Of a stretch of DNA of 6,958 nt, positions 1 through 6,183 are shown one piece after another; positions within the stretch are counted from its first letter, which is position 1, and each line of letters starts with the position of its first letter. This DNA is from Candidatus Heimdallarchaeota archaeon. GTDB taxonomy: Archaea > Asgardarchaeota > Heimdallarchaeia > Heimdallarchaeales > Kariarchaeaceae. The stretch spans positions 1 through 6,958 of the forward strand of contig DAOUUM010000159.1 in NCBI GenBank assembly GCA_030668165.1. Reading direction: 5' to 3'. Position numbers and translations under genes: made by a program. Below the pieces are notes generated by a model. The model made no database searches and was not told where the DNA came from. It saw only the letters and a list, made by a program, of their open reading frames with translations.

Positions 1-648
1 GCCTTGACTGCCTGTTTTGCAACCGGAAATGCATACTCACGCATGGCCTATGTACAAAATGTTGTTGCTGAGTTTATCCGTGCACTGGGATATGATGCCA
101 TCTCCGGGGGTAATGGTGTGGGAAGATCAGTTCCCCTGGCAATTGATGCTGGACTGGGAGAGTATGGAAGGCATGGATTACTTATCACCAAGAAATATGG
201 CAGTGGAGTACGACTGTGCAAGATATTCACAGATCTGCCTCTGGTTGCAGATAAACCCGTTTCCTTTGGAGTACACAAATTCTGCAGAGTATGTAAGAAA
301 TGCGCAGAGACCTGTCCCTCACAATCAATCTCTCATGAGGATGATCCCACTTGGACTGGTGAGACTGTATCCAATAATCATGGTACCCTCAAGTATTATG
401 TTAATCCGGAGACCTGTTATGAATTTTGGGTGAACAACGGTGGAGAGTGCAGTAATTGTATAAGTTCATGTCCATTTACAAAGCATTCACACTGGACTCA
501 CGATCTGGTCAGATTCATCATCAAACATTTTCCATTCATGAACAGGTTCATGGTGAGGATGGATGATTTATTGGGATATGGTAAGCAGAGAGATTCAAGA
601 AAATTCTGGAAGAAGAATCGTAAATTCATACAAACCCGTGGAACATGA
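1..648 (+). CDS. rdhA: Reductive dehalogenase catalytic subunit (RdhA), C-terminal half, 5'-truncated
   Basis: The product would be the corrinoid and iron-sulfur enzyme that removes halogen from organohalides reductively. The frame is open to the first base. The TTG at base 4 is read as an internal Leu, because known RdhA proteins carry roughly 230 more residues upstream. Counting that codon as residue 1, the ferredoxin-like region has a first 4Fe-4S motif CX2CX2CX3CP (Cys94, 97, 100, 104) and a second, CX10CX2CX3CP (Cys138, 149, 152, 156). The stretches IDAGLGEYGRHGLLIT and FTDLPLVADKP are typical of RdhA. Tyr11, Asn37 and Arg70 have the same spacing as Tyr246, Asn272 and Arg305 of Sulfurospirillum PceA (recalled, not aligned), so the active site appears intact. 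The corrinoid-binding part and any Tat signal lie outside the window. No rdhB membrane-anchor gene follows. QueG, a distant relative, is less likely because of these RdhA-specific stretches. Substrate cannot be predicted. Confidence 0.88.
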   Translation, partial: ALTACFATGNAYSRMAYVQNVVAEFIRALGYDAISGGNGVGRSVPLAIDAGLGEYGRHGLLITKKYGSGVRLCKIFTDLPLVADKPVSFGVHKFCRVCKKCAETCPSQSISHEDDPTWTGETVSNNHGTLKYYVNPETCYEFWVNNGGECSNCISSCPFTKHSHWTHDLVRFIIKHFPFMNRFMVRMDDLLGYGKQRDSRKFWKKNRKFIQTRGT

Positions 649-718
649 GTAAAAATACATTGCACTTCTTGAGTTAATTAAGTTCTATAGGCATCTAATT
701 AGGTCTTAACTATTCAGA

Positions 719-3295
719 TTATGATCTTCTGTATCTTAAAAATACAATTGATCCACCTATTAATCCAAGAGAAATAAAGGATCCAATTGCGATGGTATCC
801 CCCAATGTATTCTCACTCGTAGTTGTATTTGTAACAGTAATTGTATCTTCATCGATTACAGTAATTCTATCAGTATCTGTGACTGTACTCGTTGTCTCAT
901 CGGTAGTTGTTTCTGTAATTGTATCTACGGGGATAGAAATATCAAGAACTTCAGTTAAAGCTCCTTCTCCAATCGAATTCACAGCCAATATTGCATAATA
1001 ATAAGCTACTCCTTGAACAACTGATGTATCAATAAAATTAAGTGTTGAACCGGAAACTGAACCTATTTTAATCAGATTTTCCAATGATACAACACGATAA
1101 ATGTAATAATCGGTAATTGACAAACCACCATCAGAGAGTGGTATCTCCCAAGTAATATTAACATGAGAATCACCATCTAAATTCAATTCAAAACTCTGAG
1201 GCGTGGATGGTGTTGTATATGGAGTGATAGTAACGGCATCTGTGGATACGCTCTCTCCAACTAAATTTACTGCTGTTATATTGTAAAAGTATTCAGTACC
1301 AATATTTACTGCATTATCTACATAAATATTAGAATTTGATACAGTTGTTAATAGATTTGTATTACTAGCACTTGTACCTCTATATATATTATAACTGGTG
1401 ATAACTGATCCTCCATCAGCAAGTGGTTCATCCCATTCTAGTGTAACAGATGAATTTTGATTATCATTCAATACCAGACTTAATGGAATTGATGGTGGTG
1501 ATACCCACTTGAAAATTTCAATACCATTTAAGCCATCAGCCAAGTAAATATAATCTTGATAGATAAATACATCATGGTCAGAGCCACCATCAAACCCATT
1601 AATTTGTTCAAATTCAACAGGATTTGTAGGATCTGTTATGTCAACTATTTCCATTCCCGTACCACCTTCAGAAACATACGCATAATTCCCGTATACCTTT
1701 ACATCTTCAGCAAAACCTGAATCGTAGATTTGTCCAACCTCAACAGGATTTGTGGGATCTGAAATATCTATAATTTCAAAACCATCGTCATAATCTGCAA
1801 TATAGGCGTATGAGCCTCTAACATCAATTCCTTCTGCGGATCCACCATCATATAAGCTACCCACCTTGACAGGATTTGATGAGTTTGAGATATCTATTAT
1901 CTCCAACCCACTACCATCATTGGCAAGATATGCCAGGGTACCGCTAATGTATACATCCCATGCCAATCCACCATCATCATGTTGACCAACCATAACAGGA
2001 TTTGTGGGATCAGTGATGTTTATAATTTTCAGTCCATTAGTTCCGTCAGGTAGATAAGCAAAGGATCCTGATACAAATACATTACGTAAATTCGGTCCAG
2101 TATCAAATTGACCTATTTCAACAGGATTGAATGGATCTGAGATATCTATTATCTCCATTCCCACACCATAATCCGCAACATATGCATAGCTATCACTGGT
2201 AAAAATACCTCTTGAATATCCACCATCATCTAGCTGAGCGATTTTTGCTGGATTTGTGGGATCTGTAATATCAAGAACCTCCAATCCTTCATAACCATTG
2301 GCAACATAGGCATAATCCCCCTTAACAGATACACCAAGAGCCTCTCCTCCATAATCTGTCTGACCAATTTCGGTAGGTGAAAGAGGATTTGAGATATCAA
2401 AAATCTCAAGTCCATCATAACCATCTGCCACGAAAGCGATGGTTCCACTGATTGCAATACCTCTTGAATATCCACCATCATCAAATCTACTAGTCCAGGC
2501 AGGACTTGTGGGATCTGTGATATTTAATATTTCAAAACCCCTTTCAGTATCTGCAATATAGGCGAATGGGCCACTAATATCAATATCATAAACATAACTA
2601 TTATCATCATATTGACCGATCTCAGTAGGATTAGTAGGATCTGTAACATTTATTATCTCCAAACCGTCTAAATGATCGGCCATATACGCATAATTTCCAC
2701 TGATATACAATCCCATTGCAGTTGCACCGTCCTGTACTTCACCCACCTCAACAGGATTCGTTGGATCAGTGATGTTAATGATTTCAAGACCATCGAGACC
2801 ATCTGCTACATATGCAAGTGATCCCCTTACTTGGACATCACGGGCTGTTCCTGTATCATCATCATAACTACCGATTTCAACGGGATTGCTTGGATCAGAT
2901 ATATCTACGATCACAAGACCACCATTACCCATCGCAATATAGGCATAAGTACCCTCTATAGCAATCCCAAGTGCTTGATTACCATTAGAAAGAGTGCCTA
3001 ACACAATAGGATCAGTTGGGTCTGATATATCAATCACTGCTAATCCTGAGGCATCATTTGCCATATATGCATAATTGCCTTCTATTGCAATATCTTCTAC
3101 TGTTGTGCCTTTTAGAAACTGATTGACTATAATTGGATTTGAAGGATCTGAAACATCCACAATTGCCAAACCATTATTTGCCTCAGCCACATATGCATAA
3201 TCTTGACTAATAGTCACTTTAAGGGCAGATCCTTTATCTGTATGTTGCCCAACTTGAATAAATTGTGAGCTAGTTATATCCATTGACAAAGCCAT
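719..3295 (-). CDS. LVIVD-repeat beta-propeller surface protein with two Fn3 domains (body, signal peptide detached)
   Basis: Probably a C-terminally anchored cell-surface binding or adhesion protein; the ligand is unknown. From the ATG at 3295 the 858 residues hold 14 LVIVD-type repeats (about 13-597, consensus near DVFVSGSYAYVADG then GLEIIDISDPTNP), two fibronectin type III domains (about 601-692 and 696-788, each with a YxIYR strand), a Thr-rich acidic stalk (793-830), a membrane helix (834-853) and the basic tail RYRRS. This ATG is the first usable start after an in-frame TAA at 3362-3364; no GTG or TTG lies between. Starting there gives a protein with no signal peptide, odd for one with an outward-facing plan. 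A signal peptide resembling that of the downstream paralog sits upstream in the same frame, so the original gene probably began at 3457. AAGTGAT three bases before the ATG is a weak SD-like match. It may be a pseudogene, or carry a sequence error. It converges on the dehalogenase gene 70 bases away. Confidence 0.85.
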   Translation of the reverse strand: MALSMDITSSQFIQVGQHTDKGSALKVTISQDYAYVAEANNGLAIVDVSDPSNPIIVNQFLKGTTVEDIAIEGNYAYMANDASGLAVIDISDPTDPIVLGTLSNGNQALGIAIEGTYAYIAMGNGGLVIVDISDPSNPVEIGSYDDDTGTARDVQVRGSLAYVADGLDGLEIINITDPTNPVEVGEVQDGATAMGLYISGNYAYMADHLDGLEIINVTDPTNPTEIGQYDDNSYVYDIDISGPFAYIADTERGFEILNITDPTSPAWTSRFDDGGYSRGIAISGTIAFVADGYDGLEIFDISNPLSPTEIGQTDYGGEALGVSVKGDYAYVANGYEGLEVLDITDPTNPAKIAQLDDGGYSRGIFTSDSYAYVADYGVGMEIIDISDPFNPVEIGQFDTGPNLRNVFVSGSFAYLPDGTNGLKIINITDPTNPVMVGQHDDGGLAWDVYISGTLAYLANDGSGLEIIDISNSSNPVKVGSLYDGGSAEGIDVRGSYAYIADYDDGFEIIDISDPTNPVEVGQIYDSGFAEDVKVYGNYAYVSEGGTGMEIVDITDPTNPVEFEQINGFDGGSDHDVFIYQDYIYLADGLNGIEIFKWVSPPSIPLSLVLNDNQNSSVTLEWDEPLADGGSVITSYNIYRGTSASNTNLLTTVSNSNIYVDNAVNIGTEYFYNITAVNLVGESVSTDAVTITPYTTPSTPQSFELNLDGDSHVNITWEIPLSDGGLSITDYYIYRVVSLENLIKIGSVSGSTLNFIDTSVVQGVAYYYAILAVNSIGEGALTEVLDISIPVDTITETTTDETTSTVTDTDRITVIDEDTITVTNTTTSENTLGDTIAIGSFISLGLIGGSIVFLRYRRS
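1505..3259 (-). repeat. 14 tandem LVIVD-type coding repeats, about 125 bp each
   Basis: Fourteen diverged repeats averaging about 42 codons cover residues 13-597 of the 719-3295 gene. Each runs VEVGQ, Asp/Gly-rich loop, DVFVSG, YAYVAD, GLEIIDISDP, which suits one four-stranded propeller blade. The last repeat departs from the pattern and ends in IEIFKWVSPPS, leading into the first Fn3 domain. Blades 4, 5, 6 and 10 carry Asn-x-Thr in place of Asp-x-Ser. The family assignment (LVIVD repeat, Pfam PF08309) is by recognition of the repeat pattern; the blade assignment is inferred from the repeat length and alternating hydrophobic pattern. Confidence 0.88.
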
Positions 3296-3361
3296 ATTAT
3301 CACTTATTATCTCTTCATTGATATTATCAATACCAGGGATTGTATCTAAGAATGAATCTGA

Positions 3362-3457
3362 TTAAATTTGATACTCAAAACTTACAAGTTGAGTTGAATT
3401 CATCGTCATAAAAGATAAAATAGCAATTAAAAAAAATGTACAGATTGTTTTACTCAT
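3362..3457 (-). pseudogene. Detached signal-peptide stub of the downstream LVIVD gene, ended by in-frame TAA
   Basis: Read on the minus strand from the ATG at 3457, 31 codons precede a TAA at 3362-3364. The product starts MSKTICTFFLIAIL and ends FEYQI. The complete paralog starts MSKAVWTYFLLASL and has GYQI at residues 28-31, so the stub matches its signal peptide in start, hydrophobic core, length and end. After the TAA the same frame stays open for 22 more codons into the ATG at 3295 and the propeller gene. This is best read as the true 5' end of that gene, interrupted by one nonsense codon. A separate 31-residue peptide gene is possible but less likely, given the match and the shared frame. 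An 8-base T run lies in the stub, but a miscount there would shift the frame rather than create this stop. Confidence 0.78.
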
Positions 3458-3480
3458 ATGGAATTGCGTTTTTGATTTGG

Positions 3481-3522
3481 ATTAAAAGGTATGCAAAATG
3501 AATCAGTTTTCGGTATAGTAAA
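3481..3522 (-). promoter_or_regulatory. Candidate archaeal promoter and conserved upstream block of the 719-3457 gene
   Basis: On the minus strand a TATA-like TTTACTATA (3514-3522) lies about 60 bases before the ATG at 3457. From its TATA half onward, a block of about 37 bases (3481-3517) matches the block upstream of the next paralog at about 28 of 37 positions with one gap, by hand alignment. It includes a shared ATAC-TTTTAAT stretch near where transcription would start if TATA acts at the usual 25 or so bases. Promoter function is inferred from the archaeal consensus and the conservation; no clear BRE was identified. Confidence 0.45.
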
Positions 3523-3558
3523 TATAGTTTTATGGTTAAATTATAATCTACTGCTATT

Positions 3559-6072
3559 CTAATGGATTATATTTTTCTTCCTTCTTGTGATCACAATTGA
3601 TACCAACACCAGACCAATATAGAAGACAGATCCAAATCCAAGATCAATTACCGGAGTATCATCTGAAACTGATGAATCTTCAGTATCAGTTGTACTTTCT
3701 GTTGTATCAGTGGTCGTATCTGAGGTGGTATCTGAGGTGGTATCTGAGGTCGTATCTGAGGTCGTATCAGTGGACGTATCAGTGGACGTATCAGTGGTCG
3801 TATCAGTGGTCGTATCAGTGGTCGTATCAGTGGTGGTAACTGAAGTTGTAGATGCAGGAATTGTAATACCGAGGATTTCAGTCATTTCGCCTTCCACATC
3901 AAAATTCACAGCACTGATCGCATAATAATATGTATTACCTGCTTCTATTGAAGTATCTAGAAATGTATACTTATCAGTTACACTATCCAAAATCTGTAAA
4001 TTAGTAGTGATACCTCTGTAAATATTATAATTAGTTAGTTGATCACCGTCCACTGATGCATCCCAAGAAATTGTTACAGATCCATTGAGATTATCAATTA
4101 ATTCAAGATTTAACGGACTGGATGGGATCGGAATCCAGGTCAATATTTCAAGACCCTCAAGTAAATCACCTACATAGATATATGAACCACTTACAAATAC
4201 AGCCACTGCTAATCCACCATTATCAAATTGAGCTATTTCAACAGGATTGGCTGGATCAGTTATATCAATTACTTCCAACCCATCATATCCATCAGCAACA
4301 TAAGCAAGTGAACCATTGACGTATACGTCCTTTGCTTCTCTACCATCAGCAATTTGACTTAATATTACGGGAGAGGTGGGATCTGAAACATCTACTATAT
4401 TCAGACCATCACTATCACTCCCAACATAGGCAATTGAATCCTGGATAAATACATCCATTATCATTGCATCAAAATCCAATTCTCCCACCTTAACTGGGTT
4501 AGCTGGATCTGAGACATCTATTATCACCAATCCGTTAACTTGGTCTGCAATATATGCATATACACCACTGACATATACATCTTCTGCATACCCACCATCA
4601 TCGAATTGACCCACTTCAACTGGATTAGTTGGATCTGTGATATTAATAATCTCAATTCCATCATCGAATTCAGCAACATATGCAAGGGAACCATTCACAA
4701 ATACAGCTCTTGATGTCCCTCCACCACCATCATCATATTGACCCACTTCGACTGGATTTGTGGGGTCTGAAATATCTATGATTTCTAGACCGTCATACCA
4801 GTCTGCCATGTATGCATATGAACCGCTGATAAAAACATCGTGTGCATTATTATTACCATCAACAACTTGACCAACCTCTACTGGGTTTGCGGGATCTGAA
4901 ACATCTATAATTTCCAAACCATCAGAACCATCAGCTAAATAGGCATAAGATCCGCTTGCAACTACAGCCCGAGGATTACCACCATCATCAAATTGCCCAA
5001 CCTCAATAGGGTTTGAGGGATCTGAAATATCTATTATTTCCAGGCCATCTCCACCGTCTGCAATATAAGCATATGTACCATTGATGAATATACCATCTGC
5101 ATTACCACCGTCATCTAATTGAGCTATCTCAACAGGATTGCTGGGATCTGATATATCAATAATCTCAAGCCCATCATAATTATCTGCAACATAGGCATAA
5201 TTACCAAGGACAATAACATCGTATGCGACTCCACTGTTTTCGAAATATTGACCTACCTCAACTGGATTGGTTGGATCTGAGATGTCTATAATTTCCAAAC
5301 CGTCATTCCAGTCTGCCAAGTATGCATAGGAACCACTGACAAAAACATTATATGCAATTCCCACAGTATCATTGTACTGGCCAATTTCAACAGGGTTTGA
5401 GGGATCTGAGATATCTATGATCTCCAGACCATCTTCACCATCTGCTACATAAGCATAAGAACCGTCGACATAAACACCTCTGGAACTTCCACCATCATCG
5501 ATTTGGCCTACTTTTGTTGGATTTGTCAGATCTGAAATATCTAATATTTGCAAACCAGCGTTACCATCGGCCAGGTAGACAAAATCTCCACTTACGAATA
5601 GACCACGAAATAACGCGTTATTCTCATCGAAGTGAGATACTTCAATTGGATTTATAGGGTCTGAAATATCAAGTATATACATACCCGAGTACCAATCTGC
5701 CACATATGCATAATCACCGTGAACACGCACGTCTACAACATAATCATATTTACTAAATTGACTAACTAAAATCGGATTACTACTAACTGAGACATCATAA
5801 ATTTCCAGACCTGCATACTGATCTGCCAAATATGCATAATTTCCTTGTACAAATACATCATGAGCAATTCCCTCTTCAGGTAGGTGCCCAACTTGCATTA
5901 ATTTCGAGGATAATGAATCATCAGATAGACCACTTTGATCATTAATATAATTTTGATCCGTTACTTGGGATTGTAAATCTATTTGATAACCCAAATCAGC
6001 ATTTTGATCTGGTATCAAAGGCATGATGAATAGACTAGCTAATAGAAAATATGTCCAAACTGCTTTACTCAT
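3559..6072 (-). CDS. LVIVD-repeat beta-propeller surface protein with Fn3 domain and Thr/Asp stalk (complete)
   Basis: The intact member of the family, 837 residues, probably displayed outside the cell and held by its C-terminus. The ATG at 6072 is chosen because it gives a signal peptide (Lys3, hydrophobic core about 5-20; cleavage site unclear). After a Gln/Asp/Ser-rich linker (about 25-58) come 14 LVIVD-type repeats (59-646), one fibronectin type III domain (about 650-740, NYNIYRG strand), a low-complexity stalk of TTDT, STDT and TSDT units (about 743-795), a membrane helix (about 812-829) and the tail RRKKNIIH. No cysteine is present and the repeats are very acidic, with few Lys or Arg. 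Asp/Gly-rich loops such as DDGG recur between blades and could bind metal, but this is untested. There is no strong SD before the start. Gaps of about 101-111 bases to its neighbours, and a conserved upstream block, suggest its own promoter. The ligand is unknown. Confidence 0.93.
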   Translation of the reverse strand: MSKAVWTYFLLASLFIMPLIPDQNADLGYQIDLQSQVTDQNYINDQSGLSDDSLSSKLMQVGHLPEEGIAHDVFVQGNYAYLADQYAGLEIYDVSVSSNPILVSQFSKYDYVVDVRVHGDYAYVADWYSGMYILDISDPINPIEVSHFDENNALFRGLFVSGDFVYLADGNAGLQILDISDLTNPTKVGQIDDGGSSRGVYVDGSYAYVADGEDGLEIIDISDPSNPVEIGQYNDTVGIAYNVFVSGSYAYLADWNDGLEIIDISDPTNPVEVGQYFENSGVAYDVIVLGNYAYVADNYDGLEIIDISDPSNPVEIAQLDDGGNADGIFINGTYAYIADGGDGLEIIDISDPSNPIEVGQFDDGGNPRAVVASGSYAYLADGSDGLEIIDVSDPANPVEVGQVVDGNNNAHDVFISGSYAYMADWYDGLEIIDISDPTNPVEVGQYDDGGGGTSRAVFVNGSLAYVAEFDDGIEIINITDPTNPVEVGQFDDGGYAEDVYVSGVYAYIADQVNGLVIIDVSDPANPVKVGELDFDAMIMDVFIQDSIAYVGSDSDGLNIVDVSDPTSPVILSQIADGREAKDVYVNGSLAYVADGYDGLEVIDITDPANPVEIAQFDNGGLAVAVFVSGSYIYVGDLLEGLEILTWIPIPSSPLNLELIDNLNGSVTISWDASVDGDQLTNYNIYRGITTNLQILDSVTDKYTFLDTSIEAGNTYYYAISAVNFDVEGEMTEILGITIPASTTSVTTTDTTTDTTTDTTTDTSTDTSTDTTSDTTSDTTSDTTSDTTTDTTESTTDTEDSSVSDDTPVIDLGFGSVFYIGLVLVSIVITRRKKNIIH
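3704..3835 (-). repeat. 12-bp minisatellite, 11 units, encoding the Thr/Ser/Asp stalk
   Basis: Eleven consecutive 12-base units, plus-strand forms GTATCAGTGGTC, GTATCTGAGGTC/G and GTATCAGTGGAC, encode four-residue TTDT, TSDT or STDT units on the minus strand. Variants come in blocks along the plus strand: one CAGTGGT unit, four CTGAGGT, two CAGTGGAC, then four CAGTGGT. The repeat keeps the frame, so gain or loss of units only changes stalk length. The Thr/Ser density suits an O-glycosylated spacer between the Fn3 domain and the membrane (inference). Confidence 0.93.
4135..5898 (-). repeat. 14 tandem LVIVD-type coding repeats, about 126 bp each
   Basis: Fourteen repeats averaging 42 codons cover residues 59-646 of the complete paralog, with the YAY-like strand recurring every 41-44 residues from residue 79 to 631. 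Blades 4-9 are the most alike, nearly all reading DGLEIIDISDP; blades 1-3, 11, 12 and 14 are more diverged. The last blade ends LEILTWIPIPSSP, running into the Fn3 domain, as in the neighbouring gene. Similarity among central blades suggests recent duplication or gene conversion. Assembly collapse or expansion is possible in such arrays. Confidence 0.9.
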
Positions 6073-6100
6073 GGTTTATCAATTTATTTTGAGGAGATAA

Positions 6101-6143
6101 ATTAAAAATGTATCCTAAGTGAATTGTCTTTTGGTATAATTAA
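6101..6143 (-). promoter_or_regulatory. Candidate archaeal promoter and conserved upstream block of the 3559-6072 gene
   Basis: On the minus strand a TATA-like TTAATTATA (6135-6143) lies about 65 bases before the ATG at 6072, followed by the block (6101-6138) shared with the other paralog's upstream region. The spacing from block to ATG is about 29 bases here and 24 there. A leader of around 40 bases would follow if TATA spacing is typical. The role as promoter is inferred. Confidence 0.45.
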
Positions 6144-6183
6144 CATAGTAATTTATTAGAATTCAACCGAATTAAGACCTATA

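Noticed and set aside
4..6. TTG as the real start of the dehalogenase
   Set aside because: The frame is open through the first base and about 230 N-terminal residues of the family are missing, so it reads as internal Leu.
17..433. Open frame on the plus strand overlapping the dehalogenase, and a minus-strand one at 48-278
   Set aside because: Both lie in other frames of a gene with clear RdhA motifs, and neither translation resembles a protein family.
649..718. Transcription terminator in the convergent gap
   Set aside because: Only a run of five A on the plus strand (T on the minus strand) near 652-656 and a TTAATTAA palindrome are seen; no hairpin or strong T tract on either strand.
792..998. 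Plus-strand open frame rich in Val and Ser
   Set aside because: Antisense shadow of the Thr-rich stalk of the 719-3295 gene.
2230..2484. Minus-strand open frame of 84 codons, and a plus-strand one at 4122-4319
   Set aside because: Out-of-frame readings of LVIVD repeats with no recognisable features.
3362..3364. TAA decoded as an amino acid
   Set aside because: No recoding signal is visible, known Pyl/Sec recoding uses other stops, and the 719-3295 gene itself ends in TAA.
3597..3925. Two plus-strand open frames over the stalk region, with VVSEVVSE-type or YQWSYQW-type repeats
   Set aside because: They are shadows of the 12-bp repeat, which has no stop in these frames. The minus-strand reading gives a sensible TTDT stalk between Fn3 and a membrane helix.
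1505..5898. Regularly spaced repeats that might suggest a CRISPR array
   Set aside because: The period of about 126 bases, the absence of unique spacers and the in-frame coding of propeller blades exclude it.
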